Positions 39,180 to 48,750 of a DNA stretch of 64,000 nucleotides are shown here, piece by piece. Every line of letters starts with the position of its first letter. Position 1 is the stretch's first letter. The position numbers were made by a program, and so were the translations under genes. The stretch covers positions 1-64,000 of the IMG/VR virus record IMGVR_UViG_3300050015_000656. The stretch is one strand, 5' to 3'. Under the pieces are notes generated by a model. The model searched no databases. It saw nothing but the letters and a program-made list of their open reading frames with translations, and was not told the origin of the DNA. This DNA is from a virus.

Positions 39180-42100
39180 TTAAATACTACAATCTAAAGT
39201 TGGCGTAAAATCTGTACCACTACCTTGAAGTCTATTATTGCACTTAATTGTTACTCCACCAATGTTTGCGACTACTGAAATTATTTCTACCCAGAATCCA
39301 CCATCAGACGAATCACTGAAACCAGTGCTCCAAGACCAATTTCCTCTAAATCTAATCTTAGCAATATCTGTTGCAGCTACTGTTACTGTTGTTGTTCCCG
39401 TTGCTTCTGCATAGCCTCCACTCTGTGGTGGATTTACATCACATGATACAGCATCTATCATACCAAAATTAACACCATCTGTACTCATTTCGAATTGTGC
39501 TTGTGATTGATTATAACCACCAGAATATTCGTTACCACAAGTAGCAGAAACAAAATATTTAAATGTTATTGTAAATGTTTGAGTAGTTGCATTATCGGCA
39601 GCCATTATACCTGACTGTTGTATGTTATTAACTGAACCAAAATAAACTTGTGGTGTTGCAGGTGTAATAAATGACACTTCATTACCATAAGAAGTTCCAA
39701 CGGCACTTGTCGCATATGCTCTAACATAGTATGTTGTATTTGGTGCTAAACCAGTCATACTACTAACAAATGCACCTGTTCCACTACCATCTACAGTATG
39801 TGAACCAGCAATTGTCGGACCACTTGATACACCCCAAGCAATACCACGTGCAGTCACAGGTTGAGTACCTGCATCAGTGACATTACCACCGCCAGTTGCT
39901 GTTGTTTGTGCGATTGATGTTATTGTATTCGTTGTAACGGTTGGTGCTACTGGTGTTATCTGTGCTGTCGCTAATGTCAGAACATTTCCATAGTATTCAA
40001 CACCACCAATAACCATATATGAACGATATTCATATGTTGTATTGGCAACTAAACCATTAATAATATAACTATAAGTACTGCCAATTATTGGACCTGCAAC
40101 TAATGGTGTGGTTGACCATGCGCCAGATATTCTGAATTGCATACCATACCAATTGGCTGAATTACCACCAATTACATTAATACCACCTGTTGAAATTGTT
40201 GTTTGTGTTGAAGTACCTGCAAGTGTTTCAAGACTTGGAACAATCGGAACTGCAAGTGTTGTTGCTTGCAATGTTGCACCCGATGCCGAATATATTCCAG
40301 ATTGTATATATGCAAAATAATAATATAATGTATTTGGAGTTAATGGCGATGGCGATGCCGACATAGTATAACTATTCGTAATAGGTGCACCCAATTCAAA
40401 TACTTTTTGCCAAGGACCTGTTGGTGATGTACTGTATTTCACGCCATATTCGGTAATCGTATTAAGACCAGTACTTATACTGATATTATTACCACCAAAA
40501 TTATTAATGCTTCCGATTCCCGGACTACCTGCTGTTGTTTCAACAAATAGTGTTGGGTCAACTGGTGGCGGTGGAGCATTGATTTCTTGATTTATTAAGA
40601 ATGTACTGCCATCATCACCCAAATAATGTACCATTGGCATACCTCTCATGTCCATAGTCGTTGAATTACCCGAATATAAATTTACACCCCTTCTGTACAT
40701 GAATTTTTGCTTGGTGAAGACCGTATTTCTTACAAGTAATCCACCCTGTTTCAATATTATTGTTGCTGATAGTAATTCGTCAACAAATCTCTGAAAAAAC
40801 GCATTATATTTACTTAAGAACGGATAAAGATTTTCAAAAGTATAACCATTAGAATGTAACGGGTCGTTATAAGGCAACTGACCTCTGATAAGATACTGAA
40901 TATAAACATTTAAAAGTGTTGGATACCAACCACCTTTGAAGTCCGAAATAGTCTTACGAGTTTTTGCGTTTATAAGTCTTCTCTGAATTAATTCAATAAA
41001 TTCCAAGAAAGAAAGTTTACTTATGTCGCCAACACCAAAACTATCGTGAACAATTGGCGTGAAATATGCACTGCCACCAACAAGATAATATACGCTAATA
41101 ACCGAACCATAGTTGATACCTCTTGGTAAAAAGATTTCAAATAGATTCATAGGATTAATGTCATAGTCCATTCCTGGCTCTAAAGCGATACCATCGACAA
41201 GTACTTTAACATCTGAGGCACTATTTGCCTTGTAGTTCATTTTATAAACATACTTGTTAGCTGAAACGTTGAAATATATTTTACTTGTGTTAAAACTATC
41301 AACCCTCTGTACTTCACTACGTGCATTAATGTCGTTACTACCACTAACTTCCAAATATGCAACAACAACACTTTGGTTTTGTATTGATGCAAGATATGCA
41401 ATTACTTCGGGGTTCTGAATAATAATATTATTTAGACCACCAACAGAATTAGCGGGGTCAACAATATAATCGGCAACAAATTGTGGTGTACCCTTTGTCA
41501 TTGCAATACCATTCATCGTCACCTGTACATCACCACGTGGATAACCCGGTAATGGAATATATGTGCCAAGTTGTGTCAATGTTGGTTTAATTCTCGCAAC
41601 AATATATTGAACGGTAATACCTGTAACTGGGTGTGTGCCACCAGAATAAACAAACGTTGCTTGTATTACGTCTCTTTGATTTCCTTGATTTATTGCACTT
41701 CCTCTAACTAAATAAATTTTATTAGTAATCTTACTATATGTATAATCATATGCGGGTACAGGCACATCAAATGGCGGTGTTGGTGCGTCATGTATTCCAG
41801 TCTCATCGTAATATTTATTTGGTGTTAATAAAATACCGTTATAACGAACCTCTAAATATCCCCCAACCTTATTTGCATTAAACGGTAAAGTAAATTCGGT
41901 TTGTCCGCTTAATGCTGTTCCAGTTACTGGTAACGATATGTTCACGTAAGAGAATGGCAATGTATATCCACTTGAATTGGCTGCAAAGTCTTTCTCAATG
42001 TAAGTATAAACATCATATTCAATACCACGTGCAGTATCAAGTGCAACGTCAACTTCTTTGGTATTTAAAACTAATTTGCTGTCGGCTTGATTGTATTGTG

Positions 42101-43790
42101 GTGTACTATAATGAATTCTTGTTGTTGCACCTGTTTGTATCCATGACTTTTTATTGTCAACGGTTCGCATAAGATTAAATCCGGCTTGACGAAAATTATC
42201 CATGTATGCTTGACCACTATCAGTATCACCGCTAATCTGAAAATAAAATGCAGGTGATTCTAATGGTGCTACAGGATATCCACTATTGTCATATGGTAGA
42301 GAATTATTCGGAAAATCTGCCTGTGTTAGTGGTACTGTATTCGGATTAATCTTACCTTGTACAGTATAAACGTATTCAGTTATATTAATAAAGGGTTCTG
42401 GAATACCAATAAGTAAGAATATTGATTTAATTGCTTGTCTTGTACCTTTAGACTTCCAAAGATAATTGGTGTTTATTAGAATCCTTCTCCAAAGTTCTAT
42501 GTTTACTTCGGCAGGCATTAAGTCTGTGCCTAAAACTCTTTCGGTGCTGTCAATGCTTAAAAAATTATCAACAAGTTCGCCTTCGTTGACCAACGTGAAA
42601 TAATCCCAACCAAATGTTCTTGCTAAGTTGCTCACTAATTGGTCGGGTATATTATTTAATTTATCGTATGTGACTGTGTTTATATTAACCAAAGAGTCAA
42701 TAAATTTTCTTAATTGGTCAAATTCCCAACCATAAACTCTCAAAAGTTTAGTCATCTTACCGTCTTCAGTAAGGTCATAAGTCTTAATTGAGGCGGGTGT
42801 TAAGAATCTTGCAATTAAGTCGGTCTTAACTGCATCGTACTTAGCACCAATTGCCAACATAGATGTTAAAAACTTCTGATATGGAGTAGTACTAATATCT
42901 ATATTATATCCGTCTGTTGTGGTCCACAACATTGAAGTTGTACTATATACAACACTACCGTCATCAAGTAGTGATGGTTCATTTATTGTAAACTGAAAAC
43001 CGCTTGTAAATTGTCTTTGTGAAACAATATATTGCTCATAACTTGTCAGTAATGCTCTGAATTCCTCAAAAACAAAATTATTTGGCTTGATATGAAAGTC
43101 AAGTTTATTGGTCATACCAGTATTGAACAGGAATGGGTTGCCTTGAGTTTTCACCCAAACATATGGTATGCCCGATGTATCGCCAGTAAAACCAATTAGT
43201 GGATATGCATTATTCGGGTCATATTTTGACCAAATTACATATTTCTCATAAGATAAGTTTAAGTTTCTGATTACCATGTCATTTGGTTGACTTAAATTAC
43301 CCATATTAAAGACTAATCCGAATGTATTTGCAATACATGCTGAAGGAATCTGGATTAATGACTCGTCAGTAATAACATTGTAGTTAAAATTAAGAATAGT
43401 TGGATTACCACCAAGAATTATATTTGAATTACAATAAAGACTTCCCGGATATTTTAAAATAATTTCCTGTATTGTAACTCTGAAGAATTCATATGTGCTA
43501 CCAAATCTAACAAACGTATTAAGGTTGGATTTATCAAGATTTAGCACTGCGTTTACTTGATATTGATGCAATACTGCAGATTGTACGTCAGTAACACCAA
43601 GAGTTTCCAGTGTAACAGGACGCACAAAAGAATCTAAGGTGTTTGTGTAGTCAATTGGTATTCTACCACTAAAGTTAGAGGTAACAGAAAACGTACCAAA
43701 CTGGAAAATGGTTTCTGATGCCGTGTTATTAAAATTTGTACCGTTTAAATTTTGGTCAAGACCTGTACCTACTACTTTTACTTTTGCCAC
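39180..43790 (-). CDS. Giant tail/baseplate protein with P2 I-like region and FN3-like tail, 1536 aa
   Basis: GTG start at 43790, 16 nt after a near-consensus phage box. Residues ~310-500 (LLRVYGWEFDQLRKFIDSLVNI ... LVSNLARTFGWDYF ... LWRRILINTNYLWKSKGTRQAIKSIFLLIGIPEP) match the tail protein I type of baseplate component. The centre (~500-1060) is beta-rich. From ~1090 to 1430 are FN3-like modules with the repeated AxTATGGGNVTDAG ... YYVRAYATSAVGTSYGNEVSF pattern. The last ~110 residues form another beta domain with several Cys. It likely joins baseplate to host-binding domains. Confidence 0.8.
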   Translation of the reverse strand: MAKVKVVGTGLDQNLNGTNFNNTASETIFQFGTFSVTSNFSGRIPIDYTNTLDSFVRPVTLETLGVTDVQSAVLHQYQVNAVLNLDKSNLNTFVRFGSTYEFFRVTIQEIILKYPGSLYCNSNIILGGNPTILNFNYNVITDESLIQIPSACIANTFGLVFNMGNLSQPNDMVIRNLNLSYEKYVIWSKYDPNNAYPLIGFTGDTSGIPYVWVKTQGNPFLFNTGMTNKLDFHIKPNNFVFEEFRALLTSYEQYIVSQRQFTSGFQFTINEPSLLDDGSVVYSTTSMLWTTTDGYNIDISTTPYQKFLTSMLAIGAKYDAVKTDLIARFLTPASIKTYDLTEDGKMTKLLRVYGWEFDQLRKFIDSLVNINTVTYDKLNNIPDQLVSNLARTFGWDYFTLVNEGELVDNFLSIDSTERVLGTDLMPAEVNIELWRRILINTNYLWKSKGTRQAIKSIFLLIGIPEPFINITEYVYTVQGKINPNTVPLTQADFPNNSLPYDNSGYPVAPLESPAFYFQISGDTDSGQAYMDNFRQAGFNLMRTVDNKKSWIQTGATTRIHYSTPQYNQADSKLVLNTKEVDVALDTARGIEYDVYTYIEKDFAANSSGYTLPFSYVNISLPVTGTALSGQTEFTLPFNANKVGGYLEVRYNGILLTPNKYYDETGIHDAPTPPFDVPVPAYDYTYSKITNKIYLVRGSAINQGNQRDVIQATFVYSGGTHPVTGITVQYIVARIKPTLTQLGTYIPLPGYPRGDVQVTMNGIAMTKGTPQFVADYIVDPANSVGGLNNIIIQNPEVIAYLASIQNQSVVVAYLEVSGSNDINARSEVQRVDSFNTSKIYFNVSANKYVYKMNYKANSASDVKVLVDGIALEPGMDYDINPMNLFEIFLPRGINYGSVISVYYLVGGSAYFTPIVHDSFGVGDISKLSFLEFIELIQRRLINAKTRKTISDFKGGWYPTLLNVYIQYLIRGQLPYNDPLHSNGYTFENLYPFLSKYNAFFQRFVDELLSATIILKQGGLLVRNTVFTKQKFMYRRGVNLYSGNSTTMDMRGMPMVHYLGDDGSTFLINQEINAPPPPVDPTLFVETTAGSPGIGSINNFGGNNISISTGLNTITEYGVKYSTSPTGPWQKVFELGAPITNSYTMSASPSPLTPNTLYYYFAYIQSGIYSASGATLQATTLAVPIVPSLETLAGTSTQTTISTGGINVIGGNSANWYGMQFRISGAWSTTPLVAGPIIGSTYSYIINGLVANTTYEYRSYMVIGGVEYYGNVLTLATAQITPVAPTVTTNTITSIAQTTATGGGNVTDAGTQPVTARGIAWGVSSGPTIAGSHTVDGSGTGAFVSSMTGLAPNTTYYVRAYATSAVGTSYGNEVSFITPATPQVYFGSVNNIQQSGIMAADNATTQTFTITFKYFVSATCGNEYSGGYNQSQAQFEMSTDGVNFGMIDAVSCDVNPPQSGGYAEATGTTTVTVAATDIAKIRFRGNWSWSTGFSDSSDGGFWVEIISVVANIGGVTIKCNNRLQGSGTDFTPTLDCSI

Positions 43791-43806
43791 AATCTTTACA
43801 TTTTAC

Positions 43807-43815
43807 TATAAATAC
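43807..43815 (-). promoter_or_regulatory. Phage box GTATTTATA
   Basis: - strand CGTATTTATAGTAAAA, 16 nt before the GTG start at 43790. Confidence 0.6.
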
Positions 43816-43819
43816 GATA

Positions 43820-43854
43820 ATAAAAAAAATCCCAATTGTTTACATCGGGATTTT
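43820..43854 (-). terminator. Rho-independent terminator
   Basis: 8-bp stem AAAATCCC / GGGATTTT (43826-43833, 43847-43854) with a 13-nt loop and a - strand T-run, after the stop at 43881. Confidence 0.75.
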
Positions 43855-43880
43855 CTCGTTAATTTCTGTTGTTTGTACTA

Positions 43881-44780
43881 TTATATGTCTGCAATTACAT
43901 CTTTAAAGTTTTGTGTCTCATCGATATTTGTCCTTTTTTGCTTTACTTCATATAGTGGAACATCGGTTACTGAGTCTTTAATTTCAAATAAATTAAACTG
44001 GTCTGTGATGACATTATTTTGGTCATAGTATGTTAAAATACCTTTCTGAACGTCTTTAACTTGATTTCCCGCAAGAATATTAGCAAGTGTATCAATGGTG
44101 TTCTGAACTAAGTCGATTTCAATAGCAAGCGGTGAAAAAAATGTGTTTGACATTAAAATTGTTTGTCCGGGATTACCAATGAACGGAAATACGTTTGGTT
44201 TCACATCGGAAGAACTGCTTGGAGTCAATTGTAAGAAAAGTAGTGTGCCTGCATCGTCAAAACGATATCTGATTGCCTTTTGAGTTGTATTTCCTACGTT
44301 TTCACTTATCAGAACTGCTTTATTTGATGTTGCAACATATCTTACCACATTTCTTAACTTAGTACCGTCTGTATTAATATATTCGATTCTATACCCCTGC
44401 AATGCGTTATTTGCCTGTAATGTTGCTGGAATAGTGTTGATATCAATCACAATTCCTTTGACGCTTGGAAGCGATGATAATACGCTACAGTCGATAATAA
44501 CAGTACTATAAGTTTTAGGTTTGATGTAAATCGTGTAAATTCCCAACTGGTTAAATATTGTTGCAGGCAGTTTAAGATTATACAAACCCTCTAAAAGGTT
44601 TTCATTACCCACAATTTGTTCGGTATCCGGAAGATAGTTATAAGAAAGAATTTCTTGTGGAACTAATGGGTAAATTATATCGTTCTGAATTTCTCTGCTT
44701 GGCGTATAATTATAATACATGCTGATATCGTTTAAATCAACATCAGAAGGTCTAACCACACCATAAACACCTATCGCCAT
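43881..44780 (-). CDS. Tail/baseplate structural protein, 299 aa
   Basis: MAIGVYGVVRPSDVDLNDISMYYNYTPSRE at the start and repeated beta-strand-like Ile/Thr/Asn blocks fit a baseplate or tail component of T4-like gut phages. No catalytic motif. It ends in its own terminator. A homing endonuclease gene sits directly before it (1-nt gap), so originally it followed the gene at 45435. Confidence 0.6.
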   Translation of the reverse strand: MAIGVYGVVRPSDVDLNDISMYYNYTPSREIQNDIIYPLVPQEILSYNYLPDTEQIVGNENLLEGLYNLKLPATIFNQLGIYTIYIKPKTYSTVIIDCSVLSSLPSVKGIVIDINTIPATLQANNALQGYRIEYINTDGTKLRNVVRYVATSNKAVLISENVGNTTQKAIRYRFDDAGTLLFLQLTPSSSSDVKPNVFPFIGNPGQTILMSNTFFSPLAIEIDLVQNTIDTLANILAGNQVKDVQKGILTYYDQNNVITDQFNLFEIKDSVTDVPLYEVKQKRTNIDETQNFKDVIADI

Positions 44781-44781
44781 C

Positions 44782-45438
44782 TTAAACTTTTATTAATTCT
44801 TCTTTACTTATCGAACATTTTGTTCTCTTAACAACATTATCTCTCCAAGGTATAAATACAAGATTATTTAAACTTGCAATTATTTCTGGTTTAATGTCAT
44901 TTTTAAATCCCTCAAAAATTGAATATTTATGGTCCAAACAATATGCACCGTCAATTCCAGAAACACCCCTTTTCTCATAATTTTCCAATAAACTAATTGG
45001 TTGTTTATTGGTTAATTTAACAACCAATAATCTATATTTTTTATATTCGGGTAAGTTTTTTAAATATGTGTTATATTCAATACCTGTGCGTTTAACTAAA
45101 CCTACAGAAACTCCTTCACTAACAGTTCTCCTATAATTAACGGTAGTTAAATATTTATCTAAATATGAAGCATTTATATTCAACACTTTACTGATTTCCT
45201 TAGCACTTTTATATTCAAACAAATATAATTTACGTATTTCATCCCTTTGTTTTTCGCTTAATATAATTTTAATACCATTACTTTTCCCTTTTCTTAATAC
45301 ATGTTCTCTTTTTAAAATCCTGTTTATCGGAGTGAGACTTGTGTTAAGTAGTTCTCCAATTTTTTTCGTACTTAATCCATCAATCAAATAATAATTTTTG
45401 ATTTTATTAACTTCAATATCAGAAAATTCTATCCTCAT
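44782..45438 (-). CDS. HNH homing endonuclease with two N-terminal HTH motifs
   Basis: 218 aa. Two HTH units occur at the N-terminus (NYYLIDGLSTKKIGELLNTSLTPINRIL and KLYLFEYKSAKEISKVLNINASYLDKYL). The HNH nuclease lies at the end: YCLDHKYSIFEGFKNDIKPEIIASLNNLVFIPWRDNVVKRTKCSI, with D-H, the first N and the final N/K positions in the phage-type spacing. It interrupts a pair of virion genes, overlapping the upstream one by 4 nt and leaving 1 nt before the next. This fits a free-standing mobile gene placed precisely in an operon. Confidence 0.85.
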   Translation of the reverse strand: MRIEFSDIEVNKIKNYYLIDGLSTKKIGELLNTSLTPINRILKREHVLRKGKSNGIKIILSEKQRDEIRKLYLFEYKSAKEISKVLNINASYLDKYLTTVNYRRTVSEGVSVGLVKRTGIEYNTYLKNLPEYKKYRLLVVKLTNKQPISLLENYEKRGVSGIDGAYCLDHKYSIFEGFKNDIKPEIIASLNNLVFIPWRDNVVKRTKCSISKEELIKV

Positions 45439-45878
45439 GTGTTATTAACTATATTAAAGAAATTACCGCCAGCATATGTCGTCAAATCAACCAAACTTTG
45501 AATATATTCAAGTCTGTAGTTTTGGTCAAAAGCCGACAATTCTTGTCTTACTATAAATACATCATCATAAATTTTTGGGTTACTGATAATGTTTTCTTTA
45601 TTCGGGTCTTTATAAATCGGTGCAGTAATGAAGTCTGGACTGCTATATCCTTGTCCAATAAAGCTAAACGTAGTCCCACTTGTTTCACCTGTGAGAATGT
45701 CTGTATATTTTATGCCACCAAGATAATACACTACTTTTGAACCTGCTGTTGAGACAAAATAATCTACACCATCAAATGTCGGACTACCGTTACCAACATA
45801 TTGCAATAGAAAATTACTTGTGATTGTATATTTTCGCAATTCTGTTAATCGACTACTTGATGAACCTGTTACTACCAT
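45435..45878 (-). CDS. Virion structural protein, 147 aa
   Basis: A beta-rich protein with VVYYLGGIKYTDILTGETSGTTFSFIGQGYSSPDF and a C-terminal LEYIQSLVDLTTYAGGNFFNI. It resembles small T4-like tail or baseplate accessory proteins but no named family is recognised. It is expressed from a strong phage box 11 nt upstream. The following gene is an inserted HNH endonuclease overlapping its end by 4 nt. Confidence 0.6.
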   Translation of the reverse strand: MVVTGSSSSRLTELRKYTITSNFLLQYVGNGSPTFDGVDYFVSTAGSKVVYYLGGIKYTDILTGETSGTTFSFIGQGYSSPDFITAPIYKDPNKENIISNPKIYDDVFIVRQELSAFDQNYRLEYIQSLVDLTTYAGGNFFNIVNNT

Positions 45879-45889
45879 TTTAATTTTAT

Positions 45890-45898
45890 TATAAATAC
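45890..45898 (-). promoter_or_regulatory. Phage box GTATTTATA
   Basis: - strand ATAGTATTTATAATAAAA, 11 nt before ATG 45878. It touches the stop codon of the upstream adhesin gene. Confidence 0.6.
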
Positions 45899-48750
45899 TA
45901 TACTGGTGCTATATCACCTGCATATACATCATTAGGACTACCTATGACATAATTACCAACAATATTTGACACACCCACCAAGTATGCATCGGCAGATGCT
46001 GCAGACTCTGGACAAATACTTGCAGCTCGTGTTGTAAGATATAAATTATCTCCTGCATTAACTATAAACGGACCCCAAATTCCACCAATATATCCACTGA
46101 AACTACTTGCAATACTACAGCTACATTTGGTTACACCATTACATACGATACAAACACCTGCAGTGCCTTTAAACGCATTTTTACCAAGACTATATGCAAC
46201 ACATAAATTAAATGAATCTCCTGCACACATAGATGGACACAATTGACCCTCACACGTAGAATTAAATATATCCAAATATATCTGACAAACATATGATGCA
46301 GTGGTTGTGGTTGTTGTAGTAGTTGGCAACGTAGTTGTCGTTGTAGTTGTTGTCGTAGGTGGAGGACCGCCTGCATAGCTACAGCAACAATATGGATTAC
46401 ATCTTGCAAAATTGCCAGAAATTGGTGTAACACCAATACATACTGCTGACATACTACCACCATGACAAGAAATATTTCCCACTTCAGTATAATTAAACAT
46501 ACGAACATCGTCACCAGGAAGAACTTGGAATGAAATTGAAGGCATTAAACAAACCTGTGCTTCGGTTATGCAACAACATAGCATTGGATTACCATTACAC
46601 ATTACACAGAAACGTGAGAACGAACCCGGTGCTTGGTCATAATTAACACATAAATCACCAGTTATGCATGCACAATAACATTCACCTGCGCTCATTGGAT
46701 ATGATGAAGCCAAGCAAAAATCTCTTGCACTATAAATACCACCATCATTGCCTGGAGCAACATATGTCATACATAAATCAATATATTTTACCGCAGGTGG
46801 TGGAAGTGTTGTGGTAGTCGTGGTAGTTGTTGTTGTTGTGGTTGTCGTAGGTGGAGTTCCCCCTGCATAACTACAGCAACAATAAGGCGTTCCTAATTGA
46901 TAATTGCCAACAATCGGAGCAACTGAACGAATACATATGCCTGACATTGTACCACCCGGACATGTAATGTTTGCTACTTCCGTATAATTACACATGTACA
47001 CCGTATCACCTTGATGAACAATAATTGTGGTACTTGGTATAGCACAAACTTCTGTTTGGTCTATGCAACAAGTTAAACAACATGACCCATTATGACCTAT
47101 ACCCGCACGTGAGTATGAACCCGGTGCTTGGTTATAATTAACACATAAATCAGCCATTAAACAAACAGAATAACTATCGCCCGGAGCCATTGGACTCGAT
47201 GTTGCTAAACAAAATTCTCTTGTACTATAAACACTACCGTCATTACCGGGAGCAGCATATGTTTGAAATAAAGTAACATAATTCGGTGGTGGTGCAGTAG
47301 TCGTTGTGGTAGTTGTTGTCGTTGTAGTAGTCGTTGTAGTACTTGTTGTGGTTGTCGCCTCTGTTGTAAACACCGATTGACCATCATATGCAGTTCCTGC
47401 ATTATTGGTTGCATATACACCTACATAATAGGTTGTAGCTGGAATTAAACCAGTCATTAAACTTGCAAAGCCGACACCAACAGTATTATTGCCATCAGTT
47501 GTTTTAAAATTCGCAGTTGTTGGGTTTGGACTTGTACTCCAAACAATACCACTTACAGTTATTGGTGCGCCACCGTCACTAAGTATGACTCCACCGCCTT
47601 GTGCTGTTGTTTGAGTTACACTACCTGCGCCACCAGTTGCTACTGTTGGTAAATCTGCTGCTGTTTTGAACAATACTTCATTACCATAAGCGATACCCAC
47701 AGCATTAATTGCATATGCTCGTACATAATATGAAGTAATCTTAGTCAATCCTGTGATTGAAGACGTAAATGTTCCAATACCTGTTCCATCGACAACAACA
47801 TTGTCCAGAATTGTCGGAGTACTACTTGTGCTCCAAACTATTCCTTTCTCAGTTACAGGATTACCACCTTCTGAAGTCACATTACCACCACCTGTTGCAG
47901 TTGTTTGTGCAATTGCAGTAATACTGCTTGTGGTTACAGTTGCAAGTCCCCAAGTACTGAATGACAATTCACTACCGTACATAATATCTGTATTATTAAC
48001 TGCATATGCTCGAACAAAATATGTTGTTGATGTAGTTAAACCCGTCAAATAACTATTAAAATTACCAATTCCAAACCCATTCGTTGTTGTATTGCCTGCA
48101 ATGGTAGGTCCAGAGAATAATCCCCAAGCAACACCACGTCTGATTATCGGACTACCGCCATCAGCAGTTATTTCACCACCAGTGGTTGCACCACTTGACG
48201 TAATATTTGTTATTGGTTTTGTAGAAATTGTAGAAATTGCTAATGTCGTGAAATTTACTTCCTCACCATAAACAAGTCCAGCACTATTAATAGCATATGC
48301 ACGTGCATAATATGTAGTAAGATTTGTTAAACCGCTTATTGGCACTGTAAAAGTACCTAATCCACCTGCAACAATTATTTTTGTACTTGCTGTTGTCGGA
48401 TTTGGACTTGTACTATATACAAGACCTCTTTGTGTAACAGCATGTCCACCGTCTGCAAGAACCGCACCACCGCCAATTGCAGAGTTTTTAGTAATTGTTG
48501 AAAATGTGTTTGTTGATACTGTTAAAGTAGTTAAAGGCGGTGCTATATAAGCACTAAAGAAACCAATATCTTCGGCATCCTGTGTCAAACTAAATTTGAC
48601 ATAGTATGTTTTGCTCAAATCGGGAACAAGCGTCATTGTGGTTGCCGTACAGCCAGTAATGAGAATACCCGTTTCCGGGTCTCTGTACGAACACGGAGCA
48701 GTTGTTCCGGTTGTCATTATCCGATATATTGTTTTCTTTATGAGTTCCAT
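45898..48750 (-). CDS. Modular adhesin: four FN3-like modules and three Cys-rich domains on poly-Thr linkers
   Basis: 950 aa. After a ~70-residue N-terminal domain come four ~97-residue FN3-like modules (about 73-465), each with a T(T/S)(A/G)xGGG(x)(I/V) ... YY(V/A)RAYAxN pattern. Then three Cys-rich beta domains follow, each preceded by a Thr run (near 47294-47357, 46805-46852 and 46295-46360). Domains 1 and 2 are close relatives: both start with Y(I/V)xLxxTYxAPGNDG and end PYCCCSYAGG, with about 14 and 18 Cys. Domain 3 is more diverged. It overlaps the gp6-like gene by 1 nt (TAATG) and is most likely receptor binding. Confidence 0.75.
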   Translation of the reverse strand: MELIKKTIYRIMTTGTTAPCSYRDPETGILITGCTATTMTLVPDLSKTYYVKFSLTQDAEDIGFFSAYIAPPLTTLTVSTNTFSTITKNSAIGGGAVLADGGHAVTQRGLVYSTSPNPTTASTKIIVAGGLGTFTVPISGLTNLTTYYARAYAINSAGLVYGEEVNFTTLAISTISTKPITNITSSGATTGGEITADGGSPIIRRGVAWGLFSGPTIAGNTTTNGFGIGNFNSYLTGLTTSTTYFVRAYAVNNTDIMYGSELSFSTWGLATVTTSSITAIAQTTATGGGNVTSEGGNPVTEKGIVWSTSSTPTILDNVVVDGTGIGTFTSSITGLTKITSYYVRAYAINAVGIAYGNEVLFKTAADLPTVATGGAGSVTQTTAQGGGVILSDGGAPITVSGIVWSTSPNPTTANFKTTDGNNTVGVGFASLMTGLIPATTYYVGVYATNNAGTAYDGQSVFTTEATTTTSTTTTTTTTTTTTTTTAPPPNYVTLFQTYAAPGNDGSVYSTREFCLATSSPMAPGDSYSVCLMADLCVNYNQAPGSYSRAGIGHNGSCCLTCCIDQTEVCAIPSTTIIVHQGDTVYMCNYTEVANITCPGGTMSGICIRSVAPIVGNYQLGTPYCCCSYAGGTPPTTTTTTTTTTTTTTLPPPAVKYIDLCMTYVAPGNDGGIYSARDFCLASSYPMSAGECYCACITGDLCVNYDQAPGSFSRFCVMCNGNPMLCCCITEAQVCLMPSISFQVLPGDDVRMFNYTEVGNISCHGGSMSAVCIGVTPISGNFARCNPYCCCSYAGGPPPTTTTTTTTTLPTTTTTTTTASYVCQIYLDIFNSTCEGQLCPSMCAGDSFNLCVAYSLGKNAFKGTAGVCIVCNGVTKCSCSIASSFSGYIGGIWGPFIVNAGDNLYLTTRAASICPESAASADAYLVGVSNIVGNYVIGSPNDVYAGDIAPV
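46295..47357 (-). repeat. Three poly-Thr tracts and duplicated Cys-rich domain
   Basis: Thr tracts at about 47294-47357, 46805-46852 and 46295-46360. The DNA between the first two and between the last two encodes homologous ~140-residue Cys-rich domains, so a linker-plus-domain cassette has been duplicated. Confidence 0.8.

Noticed and set aside
45898-48750. Diversity-generating retroelement target
   Set aside because: No reverse transcriptase and no template/variable repeat pair with adenine-specific differences was seen in the window.
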